A stretch of 64,000 nucleotides of DNA from Vibrio sp. SCSIO 43137 (GTDB lineage: Bacteria > Pseudomonadota > Gammaproteobacteria > Enterobacterales > Vibrionaceae). Each line of letters opens with the position of its first letter. Positions within the stretch are counted from its first letter, which is position 1. The stretch covers positions 3,286,001 to 3,350,000 of the forward strand of contig NZ_CP116383.1 in the NCBI RefSeq assembly GCF_028201475.1, written 5' to 3'. The translations under genes and the position numbers were made by a program. The notes below the pieces were generated by a model. It had not been told where the DNA came from. It was given only the letters and a program-made list of their open reading frames with translations, and made no database searches. This document shows, piece by piece, positions 9,331-17,233 of the stretch.

Positions 9331-9638
9331 TTTAAATCCAATTACTTAATCGCTCATCGATATTCCAAACTTGATAAGCATATATCAAATACAACGTACT
9401 ATAAGTTTCCATGTCGTAATGTTGATATCTATGTTATTTGAAATCTGTTAATAAACCTAGTTCTAAGTATGTGTAGCGGCTCACGAACATAATCCCTCCG
9501 ACTTGATTACATCGCCCATTCTTGGCTCACATTAAGTGAGAATAAGGCTTGCATCCGGCTCACAATCAATGCGAACGGACTCACTTTAGTTAAGAATGGG
9601 CTTGCAAACATATTTCTTCGGCTCACTTTAATTGAGAA
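9331..9638. other. Intergenic stretch with the second direct repeat and a short-repeat array
   Basis: It contains the upstream region of the lipoprotein gene (AT-rich, probable minus-strand promoter, not resolved), the second copy of the 60-bp repeat (9472-9531) and an array of CTCAC...TGAGAA motifs reaching into the stop codon of the next gene. I see no coding frame. Confidence 0.6.
9472..9531. repeat. 60-bp direct repeat, copy 2
   Basis: It differs from copy 1 (7993-8052) at two positions. It includes a translatable remnant of the fourth element gene's end (TGT AGC GGC TCA CGA ACA TAA), but no upstream coding sequence remains with it. Confidence 0.9.
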
Positions 9639-9648
9639 TTACTCTTCA
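9524..9648. repeat. Array of GGCTCAC / TGAGAAT motifs
   Basis: Units are GGCTCACATTAAGTGAGAAT (9524-9543), GGCTCACAATCAATGC (9557), GGACTCACTTTAGTTAAGAA (9577) and GGCTCACTTTAATTGAGAAT (9620-9639). Several are imperfect inverted repeats (CTCA...TGAG) and are joined by GGCTTGCA-type spacers. The last one overlaps the stop codon of the following minus-strand gene. The role is unknown; a recombination or protein-binding site array is possible. Confidence 0.7.
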
Positions 9649-9950
9649 AGACTTTTGATTGAAGAAATTCGGATAATATTCCGAAAACTATCCAGATCTT
9701 GAATACTGAGTAGTAAAGATTTGACTTCTTCTATGCTTAAATTCGAATCAATCTTCACGCCTGTTTCTGATGCACTGATCACTTTGTCGTTATTTTCTAA
9801 TTCCTCACAGAAAGCACTTTTATACTGTGGATAACATTCTTCTTCCGGAAAGCGATTAATATCTTTAATCAATTTTCTGTCGAGTTCTGATTCATATGTT
9901 AGGCGTACATTTATTTCATATATCATGTTCTTACCATCATTTAAGTTCAT
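9639..9950 (-). CDS. Small hypothetical cargo protein
   Basis: A 103-residue acidic protein with no signal peptide, membrane segment or motif that I recognise. The second half (NLSIEEVKSLLLSIQDLDSF) looks like a compact helical domain. The first ATG (9950) has a poor ribosome site. An internal ATG at residue 9 (position 9926) follows GGTAAG at a better distance, so the product may be 95 residues starting MIYEINVRL. It lies 80 bases downstream of another small minus-strand gene and may be co-transcribed with it. Its stop codon falls in a repeated motif, so the gene end may have been set by recombination. Confidence 0.55.
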   Translation of the reverse strand: MNLNDGKNMIYEINVRLTYESELDRKLIKDINRFPEEECYPQYKSAFCEELENNDKVISASETGVKIDSNLSIEEVKSLLLSIQDLDSFRNIIRISSIKSLEE

Positions 9951-10030
9951 TTTTCTTTAGCCTGATGATTTACAGTTGTTACTTTTTCTTAGCTGTGTAC
10001 CTTAAGCATTCCAAACTTACTTCAAGAATA

Positions 10031-10414
10031 TTACTCAAAATATGCGTATATGGATGGGGCGTGTCTTTCGTTGTAAGCTTGAGTAAAGGCTTCAGAAATC
10101 ATCTTAAGTCTATCAGTGCTTGGCATTGTTAGCCGGGCACTGAGGTTGAAAAATGGATATTTCCCTTGAATATCAGGGTGTATTGTAGCTGCCACTTCAA
10201 CGTCTGAGGTTGATACATACCTTCCAGCCCATCTTTCAATATAATGTTTGATAGGTCTAATTTTGTTGGATGTATTTTTGATTTTTTTTTGTGCATCTAA
10301 CCATTCATAAGCGATCCTGATACAGTCGTTGTGCTCATGTACAATATCAGTTGGTTCAGAATACTTCGTAGCTCGCTTTCCTTCCTCAATTTGTTCATCG
10401 GTAATATAGCGCAT
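10031..10414 (-). CDS. Hypothetical cargo protein, about 127 aa
   Basis: The start at 10414 (MRYITDEQ) is chosen because AAAGGTGG lies just upstream; an upstream ATG at 10444 would add ten residues but has no ribosome site. The protein is soluble and basic in the middle (DAQKKIKNTSNKIRP), with a conserved-looking core (IERWAGRYVSTSDVEVAATIHPDIQGKYP, about 57-85). The segment RLKMISEAFTQAYNERH may be a C-terminal helix. I do not recognise a function. It is upstream of the 9639-9950 gene on the same strand. Confidence 0.6.
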   Translation of the reverse strand: MRYITDEQIEEGKRATKYSEPTDIVHEHNDCIRIAYEWLDAQKKIKNTSNKIRPIKHYIERWAGRYVSTSDVEVAATIHPDIQGKYPFFNLSARLTMPSTDRLKMISEAFTQAYNERHAPSIYAYFE

Positions 10415-10714
10415 ACTTGCCACCTTTCTTGTTGAACAAGACATTCGATTGTTTAGGTTTATTATGAGTTATGACAAAGAATATGCAATCAATTGAGTCT
10501 AAATAAACGTACATTTTAAAAGACTTACTTGTTTTAGAAGCATAAGAGAAATGTTCATTACTTCTTTTCTTACCATCCTTAATTTGACAATACTACCAAT
10601 AAAGCAATAATCTACGCCCCAAACGCTGGACGCTCTGTTAAATTGTGCGCACCCAAAAGGAATCGGCTATATCGTACAACTTACACCTGTACCTCAAAAT
10701 TGTATGGTAACAAT

Positions 10715-12295
10715 ATGATAAAATTTAAAAACATGTCGGTTCGGTGGCAAATTATGCTGCCAGTTCTATCAGCCGCCATTATTCTTATTGCTAGCACTAT
10801 CTTCATGGCAACCTCTTTAGTCGAGAAGATTGATGAAACTGAACAAGTCGCCGCACTTTCACTATCAAATGGTAACGCCATTGCACAAATGACAATGGAT
10901 ATTGCCAATATTCAAGAAAATATAAGTGCATACTCAAGTGTCAACTCGACAATTCAAGAGCTTGAAGCTCGTATTAATAAAAATATTACTGACATTAATG
11001 CTATTCTTGATAATGCTACTGGTGAGCATGAATTGGCAGTAAAGAAAGCGATCCATGAACTTCTAGACTTGGTGGAAAACAATCTAGAGTCTATCCTTTC
11101 TCGAAAACCTATTGTCCTATCTAAGTATCACAAGTCATCTAGCGAAGTATCAATCTCAATTACTGCTTTATTTGTTGCATATGAACAAGATATGGCTTCT
11201 GGAAAAGCGTCTAGAGCCAAAGAGGTATTAGACCTTCAATACCAAGGTGGCATTGTGTTGATACTTCTCATGGCATTCTCTGTGGGCATGCCATATGTTG
11301 TTTCAAACATGATTGTTAGACCTATCGTTAATGTCCAAACCGCAATGAAGCACCTTTCCGAAGGTGATTTCAATGTTAGCGCGAACGTCGATAGTACTAA
11401 CGAGCTTGGCCAACTAAGCCAAAGCATGAATTCAATGATTGAACGCCTTAAGTCTATTGCTGACTCACTTATCACCGTTGGCCATAATGTCGCATCTGCA
11501 TCGACTGAGTTATCAACGGTTATGGTTCAGGCCGAAAGTAATGCTGCGGAAGAAAGCAGCCAGATAGATTCTATTGCGACCTCTATCAATGAACTATCTC
11601 GCACTGCACAAGACGTTGCTAAGAATGCATCACTTGCTGACGGCGCAGCTCGAAATGCACTTGAGTTGTCGAACAAGGGGTCTGAGTCTTTCGATAGAAC
11701 CTACAACGCAAGTAAGGAAATGAGTGTAACGCTTGAGAATGCTGCTGATGAAATAGACCAACTGGCTACCGAGTCTATCAAAATTGGAGAAGTGGTTAGC
11801 GTTATTGAAGATATTTCTGCGCAAACCAATCTATTAGCGCTTAATGCAGCCATTGAGGCGGCACGCGCTGGTGAACAAGGTAGAGGTTTTGCTGTAGTGG
11901 CATCAGAAGTCAGAACTCTGGCAGAACGCACCCAAACTTCAACTGAAGAGATCCAGGGTATTATAGAGTCACTACAAGGTAAGGCGAGCTCAGCTAATAA
12001 TACTATGGTTCAAAGTCTAGATAGACTGGTCAAAAACCGTGAGGTTATGGTTGAAGCAAGTGATGCTATGCAAGGCATCTCCAAGGTCGTCATTGAAATT
12101 AGTGAATTGAATACTCAAGTGGCTACTGCTGCAGAGCAACAAAGCAGTGTGACTGAACATGTAAACAAATCAGTTAACTCGGTAATTGATCTGGTGAGTC
12201 AGAACGTAACTGGTATCAACCAAAGCGCATCAACGGCAAACGAGCTATCATCTCTGGCTGAAGACCAGCGAGATCAACTCTCATTCTTCAAATAA
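10715..12295 (+). CDS. Methyl-accepting chemotaxis protein
   Basis: A transmembrane chemoreceptor of about 526 residues. The start at 10715 ([15 protein letters not shown]) places the first membrane helix ([20 protein letters not shown]) at the N-terminus; the upstream ATG at 10643 would add an uncharacteristic polar leader. A periplasmic helical sensor domain of about 150 residues follows, then a second helix ([19 protein letters not shown]), a HAMP domain ([19 protein letters not shown]) and the conserved signalling hairpin ([20 protein letters not shown], then [16 protein letters not shown]). The ligand cannot be told from sequence. A chemoreceptor as cargo in a small integrative element is unusual. 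No CheW-binding defect or truncation is visible. Confidence 0.9.
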   Translation: MIKFKNMSVRWQIMLPVLSAAIILIASTIFMATSLVEKIDETEQVAALSLSNGNAIAQMTMDIANIQENISAYSSVNSTIQELEARINKNITDINAILDNATGEHELAVKKAIHELLDLVENNLESILSRKPIVLSKYHKSSSEVSISITALFVAYEQDMASGKASRAKEVLDLQYQGGIVLILLMAFSVGMPYVVSNMIVRPIVNVQTAMKHLSEGDFNVSANVDSTNELGQLSQSMNSMIERLKSIADSLITVGHNVASASTELSTVMVQAESNAAEESSQIDSIATSINELSRTAQDVAKNASLADGAARNALELSNKGSESFDRTYNASKEMSVTLENAADEIDQLATESIKIGEVVSVIEDISAQTNLLALNAAIEAARAGEQGRGFAVVASEVRTLAERTQTSTEEIQGIIESLQGKASSANNTMVQSLDRLVKNREVMVEASDAMQGISKVVIEISELNTQVATAAEQQSSVTEHVNKSVNSVIDLVSQNVTGINQSASTANELSSLAEDQRDQLSFFK

Positions 12296-12361
12296 GTAAA
12301 TTATCTATAGCGATGCTTGTCGATATATATGTAAGCGCCCCATTATTCCACGGGCGCAGTC

Positions 12362-13230
12362 TTAGTGAGAGAAATTCCAGGGAAGAAGTGATTCGATATC
12401 TGGTTCTGGTTTAGCCTGCTCTTTCATGCACTGAATCAGGTAGTCGTACATGATAAGACCGTTGGCCAGTGCCATGCTGTACAGCATGGCACTGGCATGC
12501 GCACCTTTTGGAGTATCAGCGAAGAGCCAGTTTTTGCACCCAATGACCATGGATTTGATTGCACGCTCTGCGCGGTTATTGTCGATGGATAAGTGGCCAT
12601 CTTCAATATAGCGAACCAGCTTATGCCACTGACCAACGGTCTACTTTATAGCTTTACACAGTGGGCTGGACTCTACTATTTTTGCGAAGTCAGCCATTTA
12701 TGCAGATCATCCAACATTGGTTTCGCAAGTTTCTGGCGCTCTGCCATTTTTTCCTCAGCAGATTTGCTTTTCAGTCGTGTTTCCAACGCATACAGCTTCT
12801 GGATTTTCGCCAGCGCCGCATCAGCTTTGCCTGTTTTGCCTTTCCCTTGCAGTTTCTCTGCATCCATGAACTTGCGGCGTGCGTGAGCTAGGCAACCAAG
12901 GTGTTCTACCTTCGTTAACCCGTCATACGCTTTGTATCCGTCTGTTTGTAGACAGCCGTCGTATTCACCCAAGAAACCTTCAGGACATGCTCGAGAACGC
13001 CCATTTTGATAATCGAACAAGACGATATTTTTTACACCTTTCAGCGTAGCTTCGGGCGAGCCGGCACCAGAACAGTAGATCCACATATATCACTTCTTCT
13101 CCTCCTTAAGCACGTTCAGCGGTGTTTCATCCGTCTGGATAACCACTTGCTCAAGCTGGTGCTTGTGAAGAGCTTGGTATAGCGGAGTAAAGCGTTCACT
13201 GACCTGAACTACCCAGCGAGCCATGATGGT
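12362..13230 (-). pseudogene. IS66-family transposase (tnpC) remnant
   Basis: The fragment begins in the middle of the transposase (RTIMARWVVQVSERFTPLYQ, then QTDETPLNVL with a catalytic-type Asp). It hits an in-frame TGA near 13083, continues from 13086 (MWIYCSGAGSPE...LGCLAHARRKF) to about 12676, and shifts frame at about 12640-12680. It ends with the typical IS66 C-terminus (GCKNWLFADTPKGAHASAML...LPWNFSH). The 5' part of tnpC, tnpA and tnpB are absent. Its truncated end fuses directly to an antitoxin-like remnant. It is not functional. Confidence 0.85.
12465..12496. repeat. 32-bp perfect palindrome within the IS66 remnant
   Basis: GCCAGTGCCATGCTGT is followed immediately by its exact complement ACAGCATGGCACTGGC. 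It lies in the part encoding the IS66 residues ASAMLYSMALA, which is itself read symmetrically. No loop is present. Confidence 0.9.
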
Positions 13231-13245
13231 TCTGGATTGATTATA

Positions 13246-13427
13246 TTTGACTCAGATTCATCAAAAACACCTACTCTTTCGGCCATGAAATCATCAGATA
13301 CGCTTTCTGTTTTAGCAAAAGACAACCAGTCGTCTTTACTTTCTATTGTGATAAGCTCATCAGCATGTGCATTGTAAGCTGTCATGTCTTCAAGCAATTA
13401 TTCTTCCGTAAGCCTTTTTTTACTCAT
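13246..13427 (-). pseudogene. Antitoxin-like remnant truncated by the IS66 fragment
   Basis: From ATG at 13427 the frame reads MSKKRLTEE, then an in-frame TAA (13398-13400), then LLEDMTAYNAHADELI and SVSDDFMAERVGVFDESES. The SVSDDFMAER part resembles the C-terminal tail of VapB/VagC-type antitoxins, which is a weak similarity. The frame then runs into IS66 sequence near 13240. A single nonsense change (CAA to TAA would explain it) and the truncation make it a pseudogene. No partner toxin is visible. Confidence 0.4.
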
Positions 13428-13810
13428 CACATATATCCAAGATATGAAGTTGAGATTCGCTTAATTATAGCAAAACCAGTTTTCTTCCGTTTCATACAAA
13501 ATACTGCTAGAACAAAGAGCCGGGCAAATGTATGGTATGCTCCGTTTGTGCAATAGGCTGTTGTACAATTTGGCTCAATGGCAGTTGTTGCAAATTCTGC
13601 AACTACCAACTCTGAAGCTGGCAAACCGATCATTGAACACGTTACGAATTTACTGAAATTTGTTGAAGACAACATGGTATCAGAGATTATACCTGACAAA
13701 ACAAACCTGGTAAGTAATCGAAGTCTCCTTCGGAATTTTTGTAAACAAGTATTGGCCAATTGCAGTAACTATAAAAGCCCACATAACCAATACAAAAGTC
13801 TATCTCTAAC
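13428..13810. other. Low-content stretch near the right end; one doubtful frame
   Basis: A plus-strand frame at 13578-13847 (89 codons, PIIEHVTNLLKFVEDNMVSE) shows plausible helical patterning but has no ribosome site, and it runs into the element-end repeats. An overlapping minus-strand frame (13427-13759) looks worse. I consider it decayed cargo and call no gene here. Confidence 0.4.
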
Positions 13811-13956
13811 TCTGGAAAATATTTTTTCCAGACAAAATTTTTATTAAAATTAATCAAATTATTGCATTTTTCTGGAAAAACCTTGTCACACCTTATTTTT
13901 TAAGGTTCTCCAGTATAATTCCAGACCGGAATATAAAGAGTAGTTTGTAAACTATG
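13811..13956. other. Right end of the integrative element (attR-like)
   Basis: TCTGGAAAA occurs at 13811-13819 and 13871-13879, in inverted form (TTTTCCAGA) at 13824-13832, and as a shorter inverted TTCCAGA at 13919-13925. A small hairpin (CCTTATTTTTTAAGG) lies at about 13891-13905. AGTTTGTAAACT (13942-13953) is an inverted repeat with two central bases that overlaps the crossover hexamer ACTATG (13951-13956). Immediately after it, AGA TAA restores the end of gor. The binding role is inferred from sharing with the left end. Confidence 0.75.
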
Positions 13957-13976
13957 AGATAAGGCGTACGCTGATT

Positions 13977-14015
13977 AAAAAGCCCGCCACAGGTAGTTCT
14001 GTAGCGGGCTTTATT
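13977..14015. terminator. Original gor terminator, bidirectional
   Basis: AAAAAGCCCGC (13977-13987) pairs with GCGGGCTTT (14004-14012), with T-rich sequence on both sides. It sits 15 bases beyond the displaced gor stop and converges on the SPOR-like gene. It now serves the latter and whatever runs out of the element. Confidence 0.85.
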
Positions 14016-14057
14016 ATTTCTGACGGCGTGTTTTACTCTTGTTTTGTTAATGGTTGG

Positions 14058-15020
14058 TTACTTAATACAAACCACATTCAGCAGTGATGTGCCTGTTAAC
14101 TGGGTAATTTTACCGCTGGTAAACAAACCGCGCTTACCTTCACCCCAGTAAGGAACATGAATCGGCCACTGCTTCTTAGTCATCACACCGGAGTTAATCA
14201 AAGCTCTCCACTCGATATCATTTAGCAGACGCATCCCCTGAGACTGGCAAACCTGCGTCGCCATTTCATAGTTCAGCCGGTTCCAGCCTATGCCGTATTC
14301 CATATAGTACTGCTCATTCCCTTCCATCAGGAAAGGGATAGCATAGTAGTTCTCACCAATCTTAGTTTCACGGCGAACCACCATCATACCGACATCGGTT
14401 TTCTTAGCCGTGCTGTTAGGCCGGGTCGTTGCGACAGGAATAGGAGCCGCCTTTTTCGGCGTAACGGCTTTTGGTTTAGGTTGAGGCTTGGAGACGGGTT
14501 TAGGTTTCGCTTTAGGCTTAGGAGGCGTTTTAGTGACTTGCTGCTTGGCTGGTGCAGCCATCGCTTTTCCGCTCGTTGCCGGTTTATCAGAATCCTTAGA
14601 CACTGCCCTGATAAATGCCTGACGATATGGCTTTAAAGTCTTAAGTTGTTTCAGGTCCTGTGAAGCATTGTCAAAGGCATCATAAGGTCCAATCAAGCAA
14701 CGATACCCTCTGCTTTCAGGTTTCATCCAGACATCGGTTGAAATCTTGCTATAAATACTTTTTGCCTGAGCCAGAGCGACTGGTTTAGAGAACATACCAC
14801 ACTGAATCCAGAATAAACCCGATTTCTGCTTTGGTGTTTTTCCCCACAACCCGTTACCAACAGGACACTCTCTGGACAGAACGGGTAACTCACTATTACT
14901 GCTCTGCTTCGCTTCACAGATATAATCGTTATTGGTATCAGTTGCAGCCATTACTCCAGTGCTGGCAAATACCAGACTGACAGCGAGTAACATTGACTTT
15001 CTAACCAGAAATCTCGTCAT
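14058..15020 (-). CDS. Exported SPOR-like domain protein
   Basis: A 320-residue protein with a signal peptide (MTRFLVRKSMLLAVSLVFAS...VMAA). A SPOR-like region follows (about 55-130, FWIQCGMFSKPVALAQAKSI...CLIGPYDAFDNA), then a Lys/Pro/Ala-rich linker (about 145-185, repeats of KPKPV) and a C-terminal globular domain with two Cys (ATQVCQSQ; LLNVVCIK). SPOR domains bind denuded peptidoglycan at the septum; that function is inferred. The ATG at 15020 is preferred over a TTG at 15047 because AGAGATAG precedes it. The linker suggests that it spans the periplasm. It sits alone between two terminators. Confidence 0.75.
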   Translation of the reverse strand: MTRFLVRKSMLLAVSLVFASTGVMAATDTNNDYICEAKQSSNSELPVLSRECPVGNGLWGKTPKQKSGLFWIQCGMFSKPVALAQAKSIYSKISTDVWMKPESRGYRCLIGPYDAFDNASQDLKQLKTLKPYRQAFIRAVSKDSDKPATSGKAMAAPAKQQVTKTPPKPKAKPKPVSKPQPKPKAVTPKKAAPIPVATTRPNSTAKKTDVGMMVVRRETKIGENYYAIPFLMEGNEQYYMEYGIGWNRLNYEMATQVCQSQGMRLLNDIEWRALINSGVMTKKQWPIHVPYWGEGKRGLFTSGKITQLTGTSLLNVVCIK

Positions 15021-15076
15021 ATATCTATCTCTAAAAACATTATGCAACCAGCATAATATTTTATCATCGGTTAAAC

Positions 15077-15103
15077 AAAAAGAGTCGCATTTCAGCGACT
15101 CCC
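15077..15103 (-). terminator. Terminator of the peptide ABC transporter operon
   Basis: GAGTCGC pairs with GCGACTC around ATTTCA; on the minus strand a T-run follows (complement of ACAAAAAG). It lies 72 bases after the last permease gene. Confidence 0.8.
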
Positions 15104-15174
15104 CTAGTTTAGAAAGCTTTATAGTTAAAGATCAATCGCTTTGGATCACTCTTTATCAAAATTGGGGTTAAGGA

Positions 15175-16113
15175 TCACCCTTTATAAATTTTAGGGTTAA
15201 ATACATCCCTTAGCCAGTCACCCAGCAAATTGATTACCAGAACCAAAGTAACCAGTACAATCCCCGGGAAAGCTGTAATCCACCATGCACCTGAGAAAAT
15301 ATAGTTAAAACCGATACTTATTAATGCACCCAGTGATGGCTGATCCACCGGCAAGCCCAGCCCTAAGAAAGAGAGAGCCGCTTCTGACATAATGGCATTC
15401 GCTACCTGCACCGTTGAGATAACCAGAATCGGCGACAAACAGTTTGGCAGAATATGACGGAACATAATACGTGGCGCCCTGAAGCCCATTACACGGGCAG
15501 CTTCAACATACTCTTTCTTCTTCTCTGCTAACACAGAAGCACGAATAGTACGGGCATACTGCGGCCATTCAGCCACCCCGATAATCACCACCAACATAAC
15601 AACGGCATACTGACTATAAAACTCACTACCAAAGCTGGCTTTGAAGATAGCAGAGACGATAATCGCCACCATCATGGTCGAGAAAGAGAGCTGAACATCG
15701 GCAAAGCGCATCAGGAAGCTATCAATACGGCCACCAAAGTAACCGGCAGACAGACCTATCACAATACCCAGAAACAGCTGCAAGCCAACAGCAAGAAAGC
15801 CGATAGTCAGAGATAAGCGGGAGCCATACAGCATGGTAGAGAGAATATCCCGCCCTTGCTCATCGGTACCCAACAAAAATCGTTCGTCTCCATCTTCCAT
15901 CCATGCAGGAGGAAGCTCTGAGTCCATGATGTCGATTGAACTCAAATCATAAGGGTTGCTCGGTGAAAGCACCGGCGCAGCCAGAGCCATAAGCAGAAAG
16001 GCCATAAAAATAGCAAAACTGACCATGGCGACTTTATCGCGCAGAAAATAGTAAAGAAAATCCGATTGTCTGAAACGTTCCCAGCGGCTAGGAACAACAC
16101 TTGCTTGACTCAT
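15175..16113 (-). CDS. Peptide-type ABC transporter permease (DppC/OppC family)
   Basis: A 312-residue inner-membrane protein with an N-terminal helix (VAMVSFAIFMAFLLMALAAPVLS), an OppC-type N-terminal domain and the BPD_transp_1 domain with five more helices. The EAA loop is visible as EAARVMGFRAPRIMFRHILPN, the surface that docks with the ATPase. It starts two bases after the partner permease stop. Together they form the channel for short peptides or a related substrate; the substrate cannot be read from the sequence. Confidence 0.9.
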   Translation of the reverse strand: MSQASVVPSRWERFRQSDFLYYFLRDKVAMVSFAIFMAFLLMALAAPVLSPSNPYDLSSIDIMDSELPPAWMEDGDERFLLGTDEQGRDILSTMLYGSRLSLTIGFLAVGLQLFLGIVIGLSAGYFGGRIDSFLMRFADVQLSFSTMMVAIIVSAIFKASFGSEFYSQYAVVMLVVIIGVAEWPQYARTIRASVLAEKKKEYVEAARVMGFRAPRIMFRHILPNCLSPILVISTVQVANAIMSEAALSFLGLGLPVDQPSLGALISIGFNYIFSGAWWITAFPGIVLVTLVLVINLLGDWLRDVFNPKIYKG

Positions 16114-16115
16114 TT

Positions 16116-17093
16116 TTATGCTCCTTTGCCAGTCAGGTTAACCGTCGGGTTAATCAGCCCGTACATCAAATCAACAATAGTGTTGGTCACTACGAAAACC
16201 AGACCAACGAAAATAACATAAGCGGTGATCAGCGGTGTATCTACCCTGTTTATCGCTTCAAGGAACAGGAAGCCTGTACCCGGCCACTGAAATACGGTTT
16301 CCGTCAATATGGTGTACGCCACCATAGTACCGATCTGCACACCACCTACAGTCAGAACCGGCAGCATGGTATTTTTCAGTGCGTGCTGGTAGTAGATTTT
16401 ATTGGTGGCTAAGCCCTTGGCTTTGCCAAACTTAATGTATTCGGAGCTAAGCACTTCCAGCATTTCAGAACGAACCAGACGAATGAACAGAGGCAACATA
16501 ATTGATGCCAGTGCAATACTTGGTAAAACCAGATGCGCCAGACCATCGAGTGTAAAGTAGCCGGAATCCCAGCCAAATACATTGGCGGTTTCTCCCCTGC
16601 CATAGGAAGGCAGCCAGCCTAGCTCAATGGAGAAGATATACATCAGCATAATCGCTGTCAGGAAAACTGGGATGGAGATACCTATACTACTCAACGCCAT
16701 CACCACCTTGGTAAAAAAGCTCTTTGGATGGATAGCGGAGTAAACCCCGAGCGGTATAGAGAGGACAACAATGATCAGAGCGGCACCAAATACCAGCTCC
16801 AGCGTTGCCACCAGCTTATCCAGAATCACTTCTGTTGCCGGTTTTTTGAAAAAGTAGGATGTACCTAAATCACCTTGTACGGCTTTGCCTACAAAGCGGG
16901 TATATTTTGTAATAAACGGATCGTTTAAACCGAGCTCATCACGTAAAGCCTGTCGCTCTGCTTCCGAAACAGACTGGCCCACAAGTTCCCGCAGCGGATC
17001 GCCGAGGTTATCCTGTATAGAAAACGCAACCAAACTGATCACAAACATCACTATCAGTGCCTGATACAGGCGCTTGACCAGAAACGAAAACAT
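16116..17093 (-). CDS. Peptide-type ABC transporter permease (DppB/OppB family)
   Basis: A 325-residue inner-membrane protein with six predicted helices, starting MFSFLVKRLYQALIVMFVIS. The EAA loop appears as YIKFGKAKGLATNKIYYQHALKN. A large periplasmic loop follows helix 1 (VGQSVSEAERQALRDELGL), as is usual in this subfamily. It lies 194 bases downstream of the binding-protein gene with a hairpin between, so expression is probably stepped down relative to the binding protein. Confidence 0.9.
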   Translation of the reverse strand: MFSFLVKRLYQALIVMFVISLVAFSIQDNLGDPLRELVGQSVSEAERQALRDELGLNDPFITKYTRFVGKAVQGDLGTSYFFKKPATEVILDKLVATLELVFGAALIIVVLSIPLGVYSAIHPKSFFTKVVMALSSIGISIPVFLTAIMLMYIFSIELGWLPSYGRGETANVFGWDSGYFTLDGLAHLVLPSIALASIMLPLFIRLVRSEMLEVLSSEYIKFGKAKGLATNKIYYQHALKNTMLPVLTVGGVQIGTMVAYTILTETVFQWPGTGFLFLEAINRVDTPLITAYVIFVGLVFVVTNTIVDLMYGLINPTVNLTGKGA

Positions 17094-17233
17094 TCCTTGC
17101 CCCTTAATAATCCTTAATCTTCTTTTCAGAAGTTATTCAGTCAATATTCAGTCAATATTCAGTCTAAAAATGACACCCAATCCGACTGAATTAAGACTGA
17201 GCACCATAAAACTTGTAATGAATAAGTCACTAC
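17094..17233. repeat. Short direct repeat in the binding-protein/permease spacer
   Basis: ATTCAGTCAATATTCAGTC is a tandem run of a roughly 11-base unit (TCAATATTCAG) at about 17136-17165. Otherwise the spacer carries no feature apart from the hairpin that follows. Confidence 0.5.

Larger units (their letters stand above)
838..13950 (+). mobile_element. 13.1 kb integrative element inserted at the 3' end of gor
   Basis: The boundaries come from gor: its last codon and stop, and a hairpin terminator, are on the far side, and ACTATG is present at both junctions. The first four genes (tyrosine recombinase, recombinase-fold protein, large tyrosine recombinase, small coiled-coil protein) lie in the same direction with overlaps. 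This matches the intA-tfp-intB-srap core that I recall for strand-biased circularizing integrative elements such as Tn6283 and Tn6945, where a 6-bp sequence separates the end motifs. Cargo after the core is a lipoprotein, two small unknowns, a chemoreceptor and decayed IS66 and antitoxin sequences. The split of the second gene by an IS suggests that the element can no longer move unaided. Boundaries are well supported; the family name is from memory of gene order. Confidence 0.85.

Noticed and set aside
10621..10680. Sequence CGCCCCAAACGCTGGACGCTCTGTTAAAT considered as an integron attC site
   Set aside because: I cannot find the paired R'/R'' core sites with proper inverse symmetry, and no integron integrase or cassette array is present.
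12593..12891. Plus-strand frames with hydrophobic translation
   Set aside because: They are antisense to the recognisable IS66 transposase remnant.
13578..13847. 89-codon plus-strand frame
   Set aside because: There is no ribosome site, it overlaps the element-end motif region and no family is recognised; it is kept only as a note in the gap entry.
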